This document shows positions 1-7,185 of a DNA stretch of 30,194 bases, in pieces. Positions within the stretch are counted from its first letter, which is position 1; every line of letters begins with the position of its first letter. The stretch is from contig UQNM01000029.1 of NCBI GenBank assembly GCA_900542395.1, positions 1 to 30,194 on the forward strand, written 5' to 3'. Below the pieces are notes generated by a model. That model saw only the letters and a list, made by a program, of their open reading frames with translations. It did no database searches and had not been told where the DNA came from. Position numbers and translations under genes: made by a program. Source of the DNA: an uncultured Eubacteriales bacterium (GTDB lineage Bacteria; Bacillota; Clostridia; Christensenellales; Aristaeellaceae).

Positions 1-102
1 ATCGCGGATCTGCTGCTCGGCTGGCAGGACGAGGGCAGGGCGCGCCCCGCGTGGACATACCGCCTGTTTGCGCGGATGTTCGGCGAACAGGCAAAAAAAT
101 GA
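1..102 (+). CDS. C-terminal end of an unidentified protein (partial)
   Basis: Frame 1 is open from the first base and ends at a TGA at 100-102. It gives 33 residues, starting IADLLLGWQDEGRARPAW and ending in GEQAKK. The amphipathic, Arg/Ala-rich composition and high GC at third positions look coding. The 5' end lies outside the window and the fragment is too short to assign to a family. The stop codon is also the first bases of a 14-bp tandem repeat. Confidence 0.55.
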   Translation: MADLLLGWQDEGRARPAWTYRLFARMFGEQAKK

Positions 103-150
103 AGCGCAAAAAATGAAGCGCAAAAAGTGAAGCGCAAAAAAATGAAGCGC
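100..150 (+). repeat. Tandem repeat, about 3.5 units of 14-15 bp
   Basis: The unit TGAAGCGCAAAAAA occurs at 100-113, 114-127 (last base G) and 128-142 (one extra A), with a partial copy at 143-150. The array begins exactly at the stop codon of the upstream gene. The unit is not a multiple of three, so it is more likely slippage-generated non-coding DNA than a protein repeat. Confidence 0.8.
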
Positions 151-175
151 GCCGAAGCGAATTGTCGATTGCATA

Positions 176-203
176 TTGACAGAGGCGGCGCGCGTGGTAT
201 AAT
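176..203 (+). promoter_or_regulatory. Sigma-A promoter for the FMN riboswitch/ribU transcript
   Basis: A TTGACA -35 box (176-181) and a TATAAT -10 box (198-203) are separated by 16 bp. Both hexamers match the consensus. Transcription would start near 210, about 20 bases before the riboswitch aptamer. Confidence 0.85.
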
Positions 204-231
204 AAGAACAACTGAACAGCGAGACCTTTGA

Positions 232-348
232 GAGATCTTCAGGGCAGGGTGCAAATCCCTACCGGCGGTACAGCCCGCGAGCCGTTTTGGCCGATTCGGT
301 GAAACTCCGAAGCCGACAGTATAGTCTGGATGGAAGAAGCGATATCTC
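232..348 (+). ncRNA. FMN riboswitch (RFN element)
   Basis: The conserved RFN blocks are present in order: a GATCTTCAGGGCAGGG-like start, AAATCCCTACCGGCGGTA, AGCCCGCGAGCC, a GATTCGGTGAAACTCCGA-like block, AGCCGACAGTATAGTCTGG and ATGGAAGAAG. The P1 stem can be formed by GAGAT at 232-236 with ATCTC at 344-348. The aptamer binds flavin mononucleotide. The terminator hairpin that follows at 375-410 indicates control by premature termination of a riboflavin-uptake transcript when FMN is abundant. Confidence 0.96.
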
Positions 349-374
349 CTTTTTTTCATGACGAAGAAAGAATC

Positions 375-410
375 AGCCCCTGATCGCTCTGCTTTCAGGG
401 GCTTGTTTGT
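375..410 (+). terminator. Riboswitch expression-platform terminator
   Basis: AGCCCCTGA (375-383) and TCAGGGGCT (395-403) form a perfect 9-bp stem with an 11-nt loop, followed by TTGTTTGT. It lies between the FMN aptamer and the ribU start, where a ligand-dependent attenuator is expected. Confidence 0.88.
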
Positions 411-438
411 CAGAATCTAAAAAAAGAGGTTTTTGTGT

Positions 439-1041
439 ATGTCTCAGAAAAAGTCAAGCGGCAGCGCGGTGTTTGTCATGACCCGCTGCGGAATCCTCGC
501 GGCGATGGCCGTCATCCTGTATTACATCGAGATCCCGGTCGTCGCGTTTTACAAGCTGGATCTGTCCACGCTGCCGGCGATTCTGGCGGGCTTTGCGATG
601 GGGCCGCTGCCGGGCGTGGCGGTGGTCGTCATCAAGAATCTGGTGCATATGCTCGGCACGAGCACGGCCTGCGTGGGCGAAATGGCGGATATCATCATGT
701 CCAGCTGTTTCATCATTCCGGCCAGCCTGATTTACCGCCGCCGCAAGGACAGAAAGAGCGCGGTGCTCTCGATGGCGGCCGGCACGGTGCTGATGACGAT
801 TGCGGGCGTGCTGGTCAACTACTTCATCCTGATTCCGGCGTATCAGACGCTGATGAACCTGCCGCTCGAGGTGATCGTCGGCATGGGCACGAAGGTCTGG
901 AGCTATATCGACAACACGGTGAAGCTGGTGATTTTCATCACCGCGCCGTTCAACATCCTCAAGGGCGCTGTGCTCAGCGTGGTGACGTATCTGCTCTACA
1001 AGCGCGTGTCGCCGCTGCTGCACCAGAAGGGCGCCAGATAA
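439..1041 (+). CDS. ribU: ECF transporter riboflavin-specific S component RibU
   Basis: This 200-residue integral membrane protein has about five to six hydrophobic segments and is the expected size for an ECF-type substrate-binding (S) component. Family hallmarks are KLDLSTLPAILAGFAMGPL near residues 40-58, then VIKNLVHMLGT and VGEMADI, and PFNILKG near the C-terminus. RibU captures riboflavin or FMN and works with a shared EcfA/A'/T energising module, which is not in this window. The FMN riboswitch directly upstream independently supports the substrate. The ATG at 439 is preferred over an in-frame TTG at 433 because AGAGG at 425-429 is spaced correctly only for the ATG. tsaE starts 11 bases downstream and is probably co-transcribed. 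Confidence 0.94.
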   Translation: MSQKKSSGSAVFVMTRCGILAAMAVILYYIEIPVVAFYKLDLSTLPAILAGFAMGPLPGVAVVVIKNLVHMLGTSTACVGEMADIIMSSCFIIPASLIYRRRKDRKSAVLSMAAGTVLMTIAGVLVNYFILIPAYQTLMNLPLEVIVGMGTKVWSYIDNTVKLVIFITAPFNILKGAVLSVVTYLLYKRVSPLLHQKGAR

Positions 1042-1052
1042 GCAAAGTATAG

Positions 1053-1559
1053 GTGAGTCATTTGCTGGAAATCCTCTGTAAAACCGAAAAAGACATGCAG
1101 CGCCTCGGCCAAAGCCTTGGCGCTTGCATGCGCGTGGGCGACGTGGTGCTGCTGACGGGCGAGATGGGCGCGGGCAAAAGCGTGCTGACCCGCGCGGCGG
1201 CGCGCACGATGGGCGTGGAAGGGCCGGTGCCCAGCCCGACGTTCACCATCCTCAACATCCACGAGGGGCGGGCGATGCGGCTGTATCATTTTGACCTGTA
1301 CCGCCTGTCCGACGCGGACGAGCTGTACGGCATGGGGCTTGACGAGTACATCCCGGCGGAGGACGGCGCGAGCTTCATCGAGTGGCCGCAGATGGCGCGG
1401 GAAGCCATGCCCGAGGACGCGCTGCACGTGCACATCGCCTACGCGGAGGACGGCGCGGCGCGCGTGGCGACGCTGGAGGCCGGCGGCGCATTTGACGAGA
1501 CGAGAATCGACGAGATCAAGCGGAGGCTGGAGGCAGACGATGAACATCCTGATGATTGA
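1053..1559 (+). CDS. tsaE: tRNA t6A biosynthesis ATPase TsaE
   Basis: 168 residues, a normal length for TsaE. The Walker A motif GEMGAGKS is at about residues 36-43, followed by the family signatures PSPTFTI and YHFDLYRL and an FIEWPQ segment near the C-terminal side. TsaE is the ATPase that works with TsaB and TsaD in transferring threonylcarbamoyl to A37 of ANN-decoding tRNAs. The start is a GTG with only a weak purine-rich sequence upstream, so translation may be coupled to ribU. The next gene, tsaB, begins 20 bases before this stop codon, as in many Firmicutes tsaE-tsaB-rimI operons. Confidence 0.95.
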   Translation: MSHLLEILCKTEKDMQRLGQSLGACMRVGDVVLLTGEMGAGKSVLTRAAARTMGVEGPVPSPTFTILNIHEGRAMRLYHFDLYRLSDADELYGMGLDEYIPAEDGASFIEWPQMAREAMPEDALHVHIAYAEDGAARVATLEAGGAFDETRIDEIKRRLEADDEHPDD

Positions 1560-2244
1560 CACATCCGGCCCGGCATGCGGTGTGGCCATCATGGCCGACG
1601 GCAGGCTGGTCTACGAGGCGGAATTGACGCACAGGCAGACGCACAGCCAGCGCGTCATGCCGATGGTGGATACGGCGCTGCAAATGAGCGACATGACGGC
1701 GGCGGATATGGACGTATTCGGCGCGGTGGTTGGCCCCGGCTCGTTCACCGGCGTGCGCATCGGCGTTTCCACGGTGAAGGCGCTGGCGCACGCGGCGAAT
1801 AAGCCCTGCGTCGCGGTGGACGCGCTTGAAGCGCTGGCCGCGAACGTGACCGCATTTGACGGCGTGGTCTGCCCGATTCTCGACGCGCGCGCCCAGCAGG
1901 TTTACGGCGCGATCTTCAAGCGCGGCGAGCGCCTGACGGAAGACACGGTGGAAAAGCTGACGCTGTTCCTTGACCGCGTTGAGGCGACGGGCGAAAACGC
2001 GCTGTTCCTCGGCGACGGCGCGCCCGGCTTTGAAGCGGCGATTCGCGAGCGGCTGGGGGATAAGGCGCATTTTGCGCAGCCCCAGCACAACGGCCTGCGC
2101 GCGGGAAGCGCCTGTGCGCTGGCGGCGCGGCGGCTTGAGGCGGGCGAAACGCCGCTGGATTACATCACGCTTCTGCCGCTGTATCTGCGCGCGCCGCAGG
2201 CCGAACGCGAGCGCGCCGCGCGGGAAGGAGCAAAGCATGGCTGA
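1540..2244 (+). CDS. tsaB: tRNA t6A biosynthesis protein TsaB
   Basis: 234 residues, with the ASKHA-fold signature of the TsaB (YeaZ) family: MNILMIDTSG at the N-terminus, HSQRVMPMVD, and VVGPGSFTGVRIGVSTVKAL at about residues 65-85. TsaB is the non-catalytic scaffold that dimerises with TsaD and recruits TsaE. The ATG at 1540 has GGAGG at 1529-1533, six bases upstream, and overlaps the tsaE 3' end in another frame. An in-frame extension upstream to 1291 is open only as a shadow of tsaE. tsaD, often next in such operons, is absent here; rimI follows with an 8-base overlap. Confidence 0.95.
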   Translation: MNILMIDTSGPACGVAIMADGRLVYEAELTHRQTHSQRVMPMVDTALQMSDMTAADMDVFGAVVGPGSFTGVRIGVSTVKALAHAANKPCVAVDALEALAANVTAFDGVVCPILDARAQQVYGAIFKRGERLTEDTVEKLTLFLDRVEATGENALFLGDGAPGFEAAIRERLGDKAHFAQPQHNGLRAGSACALAARRLEAGETPLDYITLLPLYLRAPQAERERAAREGAKHG

Positions 2245-2716
2245 GCCGACGATCCGGCCGATTCGCGAGGCGGACGTGAAGCAGATTCACGAAATCGAGA
2301 AGGCGTGCTTCGCGATGCCATGGTCGGAGGATTCCATCCTGCACGACGTGAAGGAGAACGTCGTGGCGCGCTGGCTGGTGCTCGACGACGGAAACGGCGG
2401 GGTGCTGGCCTACGCGGGCATGTGGTTTGTGCTCGACGAGGCGCACGTCTGCAACGTGGCCGTTCGCCCGGACTGCCGGGGAAAGGGATACGGCAAGCGG
2501 ATTTTCACGGCGCTGATCGACCTGGCGAAGGCAAACAGCATGGCGATGATGACGCTGGAGGTGCGCCGCTCGAACACGGTCGCGCAGAACCTGTATCACG
2601 CCTGCGGGATGCTCGACGTGGGGTATCGCAAGCGGTATTACGAGGATAATAAAGAGGACGCGCTGATCATGTACCGCGATTTTGTTTACCCGGAGCAGAG
2701 CGAAACCGAGGCGTGA
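2237..2716 (+). CDS. rimI: Ribosomal protein S18-alanine N-acetyltransferase RimI
   Basis: 159 residues with a GNAT fold. Features are EKACFAMPWS at about residues 21-30, the acetyl-CoA pyrophosphate loop RGKGYG at 81-86, then LEVRRSNTVAQNLYH and YYEDNKEDALIMYR, all typical of RimI. The family acetylates the N-terminal alanine of ribosomal protein S18 in enterobacteria; in Firmicutes the exact substrates are less settled. The start has AAGGAG at 2225-2230. The gene overlaps tsaB by 8 bases, so translation is probably coupled. It is the last gene of the operon and is followed by a terminator hairpin. Confidence 0.93.
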   Translation: MAEPTIRPIREADVKQIHEIEKACFAMPWSEDSILHDVKENVVARWLVLDDGNGGVLAYAGMWFVLDEAHVCNVAVRPDCRGKGYGKRIFTALIDLAKANSMAMMTLEVRRSNTVAQNLYHACGMLDVGYRKRYYEDNKEDALIMYRDFVYPEQSETEA

Positions 2717-2751
2717 CGCGCCCCGGCCGCGTAAAAACAGCATACAATTTG

Positions 2752-2791
2752 AGGGGCGGCGCGGTCAATCGGCGTTGCCCCCTTTTCTTTT
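2752..2791 (+). terminator. Intrinsic terminator after rimI
   Basis: GGGGCGGCGC (2753-2762) pairs with GCGTTGCCCC (2772-2781), a 10-bp stem including two G-U pairs and a 9-nt loop. It is followed by CTTTTCTTTT. It ends the ribU-tsaE-tsaB-rimI unit. Confidence 0.85.
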
Positions 2792-2863
2792 GGCGAAAAA
2801 TGGAGTACAATATTAGAATCCGAAATAATGGGGATGACTAGGATAAGGAATAGGGGCGAAGGG

Positions 2864-3658
2864 ATGCAGCTTGAAATTCGCGGGGCGACGGTCGATGTGA
2901 CGGTGAGCGGGGATTCCGGGCGCGGCGTGCTGCTGCTGCACGGATTCATGTGCTCGGCGCAGATGATGAGCAGCGTGCAGGAAGCGCTCTGCGGTCAGAT
3001 GCGCGTGGCGGCGATTGATTTCCCCGGCCACGGCAAAAACGGCAGGAGCGCGCCGCCGCCGAAGCCGTGGGGCGTGCCGGACTATATGGAAATGACCGCC
3101 GAGGTGATCCGCCGGCTGAAGCTCGCGCCATGCGACATCGTGGCCCACTCCTTCGGCGCGCGGGTGGCGATTCTGCTGGCGGCGACATACCCTGAGCTTG
3201 TGGGGCGGATGATTCTGACCGGGGCGGCGGGCATCAAGAAGCCGAAGACCGGCGGGGCGACGGTGAAGCAGCGCGTCTACAAGGGACTGCGCGGCGCGGT
3301 CAACCTGATGGATAAGACGCACCTGTTCGGCAATCTGCCGGAGCGGGGACGCGAGGCGCTGGTGCAGAAATTCGGCTCGGCGGATTACAAGGCGCTCTCC
3401 CCGGAGATGCGCAAGACATTTGTGAAGATCATTTCGCTGGATTTGACCGACGAGCTGCCGCGCGTGAAGGCGCCGACGCTGCTCTATTGGGGCGCGGAGG
3501 ACACCGAAACGCCGCTCTGGATGGGCAAACTGATGGAAGAGAAGATCCCCGACGCGGGGCTGGTCGTGCAGAAGGGCGCGGGGCATTTCGCCTACCTCGA
3601 ACACAATCAGGCGTTCCTGCGCATCGCAAAAAATTTCCTGCTGGAGGGTAGAGCGTGA
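2864..3658 (+). CDS. Alpha/beta hydrolase of unknown substrate
   Basis: 264 residues with the alpha/beta-hydrolase layout: oxyanion-loop HGF at 26-28, FPGHG at about 53-57, nucleophile elbow AHSFG with Ser96, acid candidate Asp213 in GAEDTETP, and His241 in GAGHFAYLE. The elbow has Ala in place of the first Gly of the usual GxSxG. There is no signal peptide, so the enzyme is probably cytoplasmic. An open frame runs upstream to 2828, but the ATG at 2864 has AGGGG seven bases before it and gives a normal N-terminus. The stop overlaps the murF-like start (GTGA), so it is translationally coupled to cell-wall ligases. A role linked to envelope metabolism is an inference; the substrate cannot be told. 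Confidence 0.85.
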   Translation: MQLEIRGATVDVTVSGDSGRGVLLLHGFMCSAQMMSSVQEALCGQMRVAAIDFPGHGKNGRSAPPPKPWGVPDYMEMTAEVIRRLKLAPCDIVAHSFGARVAILLAATYPELVGRMILTGAAGIKKPKTGGATVKQRVYKGLRGAVNLMDKTHLFGNLPERGREALVQKFGSADYKALSPEMRKTFVKIISLDLTDELPRVKAPTLLYWGAEDTETPLWMGKLMEEKIPDAGLVVQKGAGHFAYLEHNQAFLRIAKNFLLEGRA

Positions 3659-5205
3659 AATTCCTTTTGACAATCATACAGGCGGCCGGGCTGGGCTGCG
3701 CGAGCGCGGCGGCCGGGCGGCGGGTGCTGCATTATTTGCAGCTTGAAAGCTATCAGCTTCCGGGCTACGTCAAGAGCGTGAGGCGCAACGCCATGCGCGC
3801 GCTGATTCCGCCGATCGCGATGGCGGCCGTCGGCGTGGCGGCGCTGCGGCTCAGCGGCCTGACCGGGCTGGCGCTTTTGCTGGAGGCGCTGACGGCGGCG
3901 CTGCTGGTTTGGCAGGCGGCGAAGGAAAAGGCGAAGAAGCCCTTTGTCGCGACCGAGCGCGTGAAGCGGCTGCTGGCGGTGCATGTCGCGGTCAACACCG
4001 TGCTGGCGCTGGCGCTGCTGACGGTTTCCCCGGTGCTGGGCTATCTGCTGCCCGCCTTTGAACCGGCGCTGCTGATGCTGGCGGCGCTCATCGCCGCGCC
4101 GATGGAAAAGCACATCGCGGGGCAGTTCATAAAGGATGCGCAGGCGAGGCTGGCCGCGCAGCCGGGCTTGATTAAAATCGGCATCACGGGCAGCTACGGC
4201 AAGACGAGCACGAAATTCCTGCTGCGCGATATCCTCTCCGTGAAATACAACGTGCTGGCCACGCCGTCGAGTTTCAATACGCCGATGGGCGTGACCCGCG
4301 TGATCCGCGAGCAGCTTACGCCCGCGCATCAGGTGTTCATCGCCGAGATGGGCGCGCGCCATGTGGGCGACATCCGCGAATTGGTGGAGCTGGTGCACCC
4401 GCAGATGGGGCTGATTACATCCGTCGGGCCGCAGCACCTGGACACGTTCGGCACGATTGAGCGCGTGCGGGATACAAAATACGAGCTGATCGAGGGGCTG
4501 CCGAAGGACGGCACGGCGGTTTTCGCGCGGGACGGCGCCATCTGCGAGGCGCTGTTTGAGCGCTGCCCGCTTGAGCAAAAATACAAGCCGGGGATGCTGG
4601 TCGATGCGAAAAACGTCGCCTGCGGCCCGTGGGGCACGCGGTTCACGCTGACGGATGTGCAGACCGGGGAGGAAGCGAGCTGCCAGACGCGGCTGCTCGG
4701 CGAACATTCGATCTCCAACCTGCTGCTGTGCTGCACGGCGGCGCGCGCGCTGGGCATGACGCTTCAGGAAATCGCGCTGGGCGTTTCGCGCTGCCAGCCG
4801 GTGGAGCATCGGCTGGAGCTGCTCTCCGGCGGCGCGGGCGTGAGCATCATCGACGACGCATTCAACGCCAACCCGGTCGGCGCACAGTGCGCGCTGCGGG
4901 TCATCAGGGATTTCCCCGGACGGCGAATTATCATCACGCCGGGCATGGTGGAGCTGGGCGGAAACGAGGACGGATTCAACCGCGCGTTTGGCGAACAGAT
5001 GGCCGACAGCGTGGATATCGCAATTCTGGTCGGCAAAAAACATACGCAGCCCATCGTAGACGGGCTGACGAAAGCGGGCTTCCCGCAGGAAAACATCCAT
5101 GTGGTCGGCAGCCTTGAGGAGAGCACGACCCTGCTGCACGGCATGATGCGGTCGGGCGACGTGGTGCTCTATGAAAACGATCTGCCGGATAATTACAGCG
5201 AGTGA
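3655..5205 (+). CDS. murF: MurF-type Mur ligase with membrane-spanning N-terminus
   Basis: 516 residues. The C-terminal two thirds is a Mur ligase: ATP-binding loop GITGSYGKTSTK at residues 176-187, MGARHVGDI, TSVGPQHLDTFG, a DTKYELIEGL segment holding the expected lysine, then SIIDDAFNANPVG and TPGMVELG in the last domain. MurF adds D-Ala-D-Ala to UDP-MurNAc-tripeptide. The first ~165 residues are not the usual MurF substrate-binding domain but an Arg-rich segment with about four hydrophobic helices (about 48-66, 68-86, 105-125, 127-146), so the enzyme should be membrane-anchored. Clostridial MurF-like proteins of this layout are known to me. The GTG start has GGAGGG at 3643-3648. ddl lies directly downstream, which supports MurF rather than another Mur ligase. 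Confidence 0.85.
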   Translation: MKFLLTIIQAAGLGCASAAAGRRVLHYLQLESYQLPGYVKSVRRNAMRALIPPIAMAAVGVAALRLSGLTGLALLLEALTAALLVWQAAKEKAKKPFVATERVKRLLAVHVAVNTVLALALLTVSPVLGYLLPAFEPALLMLAALIAAPMEKHIAGQFIKDAQARLAAQPGLIKIGITGSYGKTSTKFLLRDILSVKYNVLATPSSFNTPMGVTRVIREQLTPAHQVFIAEMGARHVGDIRELVELVHPQMGLITSVGPQHLDTFGTIERVRDTKYELIEGLPKDGTAVFARDGAICEALFERCPLEQKYKPGMLVDAKNVACGPWGTRFTLTDVQTGEEASCQTRLLGEHSISNLLLCCTAARALGMTLQEIALGVSRCQPVEHRLELLSGGAGVSIIDDAFNANPVGAQCALRVIRDFPGRRIIITPGMVELGGNEDGFNRAFGEQMADSVDIAILVGKKHTQPIVDGLTKAGFPQENIHVVGSLEESTTLLHGMMRSGDVVLYENDLPDNYSE

Positions 5206-5219
5206 GGAGCGTGTAGAGA

Positions 5220-6428
5220 ATGAGTAAAATGAATATTGCGGTGTTCTTTGGTTCCCGCAGCTGCGAGCATGACGTGTCGATCGTTTCCGCGCTGCAATGC
5301 ATCGAGGCGACGAAGGCGGCGGGCTTTAACGTGACGCCGGTGTATATCTCCCGCGACGGCCTGTGGTACACGGGCGAGCCGCTGGAAAACATTGAAACCT
5401 TCCGCGAGTTTAACCCGATGACCAAGGGAATCACCCGCGTGACGCTGGATGTGACGGCGAACGCGGGCGACCTGTGGGCATGGCCGCCGCAGCGCGCGGG
5501 GCTGTTTGCCAAGGTGCCGGCGCCGCTGTGCCATATCGACTGCGTGATCCCCGTGTTCCACGGCTGGCATGGCGAGGACGGCACGATTCAGGGTCTGCTG
5601 GAGATGGCGAACATCCCGTATGCGTCCTCCGGCGTGTTGGGCTCGGCCATCGGCATGGATAAGATCGCGATGAAGCAGATTCTGCGCGGCGCGGGCTTCC
5701 CGGTGCTGGATTTTGTGTGGTTCACCCGCGAACAGCTCAAGAAGGAGCGCCAGGCCGTCATCGAGCGCGTCGAGAAGGAGATCAAGTACCCGGCGTTCAT
5801 CAAACCGGCGGCGCTCGGTTCTTCCATCGGCGTTTCCCGCGCGAAGAACCGCGAGGAGCTGGAGCGCGCGCTCGACGTGGCCGCGTCGTATGACCGCCGG
5901 ATCCTCGTCGAGGTCGGCGTGGTGCATCCGGTGGAGATCAACTGCGCGGCGGTGGGCTACGGCGAGGACGTGCGCGCCTCCGTATGCGAAATGCCCGTGC
6001 CGAGCAGCAACGACACGTTCCTGGATTTCTGGCAGAAGTATCTGCGCAACGCGAGCACCAAGGGCGAGGACAGCCGGGGCATGAAGTCCCTGAGCCGCGT
6101 CGTGCCCGCGCCGATCGGCGACGAGCTGACCGGCAGGATTCAGGCGATGACCTGCGACATCTTCAAGCTGCTGGATTGCTGCGGCACGGTGCGCGTGGAT
6201 TTCATCCTCGACCAGAACGATATGCTCTTTGTCAACGAGCCGAACACGATTCCGGGCTCGCTGGCGTTCTATCTGTGGAAGGCCAGCGGCCTCGACTTCC
6301 CCAAGCTCATCGAGAAGATGGTGGAAGACGCGCTGCGCGCCCACGCGGACAAGAACAGCAGCGTGTTCGCCTACGATTCCAGCATCCTCAAGAAGGTTGC
6401 GGCGGGCACGAAGGGCAGCAAAAGATAA
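5220..6428 (+). CDS. ddl: D-alanine--D-alanine ligase
   Basis: 402 residues with ATP-grasp features. Motifs are VFFGSRSCEHDVSIVSALQ at the N-terminus, VFHGWHGEDGTIQG, YASSGVLGSAIGMDK, KPAALGSSIGVS and, at about 339-347, NEPNTIPGS. It makes the D-Ala-D-Ala that MurF consumes, and murF lies 14 bases upstream. It is longer than typical Ddl (about 300-370), mainly through an extended loop around residues 255-300. The last motif reads PGSLAFYLW instead of the more usual PGFTxxS, suggesting a divergent clostridial subfamily. The start ATG at 5220 has AGGAG at 5205-5209; a second ATG at 5229 is possible. A terminator hairpin follows the stop. Confidence 0.92.
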   Translation: MSKMNIAVFFGSRSCEHDVSIVSALQCIEATKAAGFNVTPVYISRDGLWYTGEPLENIETFREFNPMTKGITRVTLDVTANAGDLWAWPPQRAGLFAKVPAPLCHIDCVIPVFHGWHGEDGTIQGLLEMANIPYASSGVLGSAIGMDKIAMKQILRGAGFPVLDFVWFTREQLKKERQAVIERVEKEIKYPAFIKPAALGSSIGVSRAKNREELERALDVAASYDRRILVEVGVVHPVEINCAAVGYGEDVRASVCEMPVPSSNDTFLDFWQKYLRNASTKGEDSRGMKSLSRVVPAPIGDELTGRIQAMTCDIFKLLDCCGTVRVDFILDQNDMLFVNEPNTIPGSLAFYLWKASGLDFPKLIEKMVEDALRAHADKNSSVFAYDSSILKKVAAGTKGSKR

Positions 6429-6430
6429 AA

Positions 6431-6467
6431 ACAGAGCTGCTGTGCCGGGCGCACAGCAGCCCTGTTT
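6431..6467. terminator. Bidirectional terminator between ddl and the LUD gene
   Basis: GCTGCTGTGC (6436-6445) and GCACAGCAGC (6451-6460) form a perfect 10-bp stem with a 5-nt loop. It is flanked by an A-rich run on the left and CCTGTTT on the right, so it can terminate transcription from both converging genes. Confidence 0.85.
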
Positions 6468-6473
6468 CGTGAA

Positions 6474-7085
6474 TCAATAGCCCAGTGATTCGTTGATCAG
6501 AATGACCTGCGTCCGCTTGCCGTTGGGCGCGCGCTCAAACGACGCGATGACGTGGCACATCGGCTTTTCACATTCGGCGGGGTTGCAGCGGCCGGTTTCG
6601 CCGCACGGGTTATGGAGCCGGAACCGGCGCGCGTTGAGCGGGCAGGAAACCTCCTTGATGCGCTTGACCGCCTGCGCATAGCCGCCGGAAACGATCTTGT
6701 TGCGGCCGATGAGCACATAGACCGTGTTAGGGCCGTAGCACATGGCGGCGATGCGGTTGCCGGTGCCGTCGATCTGCACCATCAGCCCGTCCTCCGTGAC
6801 GGCGTTTGCCGAACAGACGTAGAGCGGCGCGTTCATGGCCTCGTGCAGCAGCGCGGGGCGCTCGGCCGGTTCGGCCTCCCAATGCCACAGAACCTTGTGA
6901 CCGGCCGCGCGCAGGAGCGTTTCAAGCCCCATCTGTTTGGCCGTCATGCAGCCGCCGAAGCCGACGGTCTCCCCGGCGGGCATATCGGAGAGCAGGTAAT
7001 CCGCCGCTTCCTTCGCGGTTTCAAAGACGACGGCCTCAAAGCCGCGCCTGCGCAGCGCGGCGGCTGTTTTTTCGAGTTTTTCCAT
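6474..7085 (-). CDS. LUD-domain (DUF162) protein, lactate-utilisation family
   Basis: 203 residues and the only minus-strand gene. It shows the LUD-domain pattern: a helical start EKLEKTAAALRRRGFEAVVF, AGETVGFGGCMTAKQMGL, CSANAVTEDGLMVQIDGTG, GPNTVYVLIGRNKI and a tail ending QVILINESLGY. The C-terminal region is cysteine-rich (CGETGRC, then CEKPMC), a pattern seen in short clostridial LUD proteins and suggestive of metal binding, though not proven. LutB/LutC relatives act in lactate oxidation, but single short LUD proteins like this have no firm function. Start at 7085 rather than 7115, because AGGGAGG lies about nine bases upstream of the ATG at 7085. The gene is convergent with ddl and divergent from the next gene. 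Confidence 0.85.
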   Translation of the reverse strand: MEKLEKTAAALRRRGFEAVVFETAKEAADYLLSDMPAGETVGFGGCMTAKQMGLETLLRAAGHKVLWHWEAEPAERPALLHEAMNAPLYVCSANAVTEDGLMVQIDGTGNRIAAMCYGPNTVYVLIGRNKIVSGGYAQAVKRIKEVSCPLNARRFRLHNPCGETGRCNPAECEKPMCHVIASFERAPNGKRTQVILINESLGY

Positions 7086-7117
7086 GACCGGATTCCTCCC
7101 TGTTGTTGGTTCCATTC

Positions 7118-7123
7118 ATTATA
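7118..7123 (-). promoter_or_regulatory. Probable -10 box of the LUD gene
   Basis: On the minus strand TGATATAAT gives a consensus -10 (TATAAT, 7118-7123) with an extended TGn element. The position of the -35 is only T-rich (around 7141-7146), which an extended -10 can tolerate. The box lies about 35 bases upstream of the start codon. Confidence 0.55.
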
Positions 7124-7185
7124 TCAGCTCGGGGAAAAAGAAAAAAGGGTATTGACGAAAAAAGCGCCAAGGAGGCGGATGGAAC

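Noticed and set aside
2806..2811. TACAAT as a -10 box for the alpha/beta hydrolase operon
   Set aside because: Nothing resembling a -35 box lies 16-18 bases upstream; TTGGCG at 2790 is only 10 bases away. A promoter must be near, but I cannot define it.
3607..5139. 510-codon minus-strand open frame across murF
   Set aside because: Antisense shadow, rich in Arg/His/Gln, with no start signal.
7152..7157. TTGACG as a -35 box for the membrane-protein/lepA operon
   Set aside because: The matching -10 position falls in the ribosome-binding site (GCGGAT), which is not a -10 sequence.
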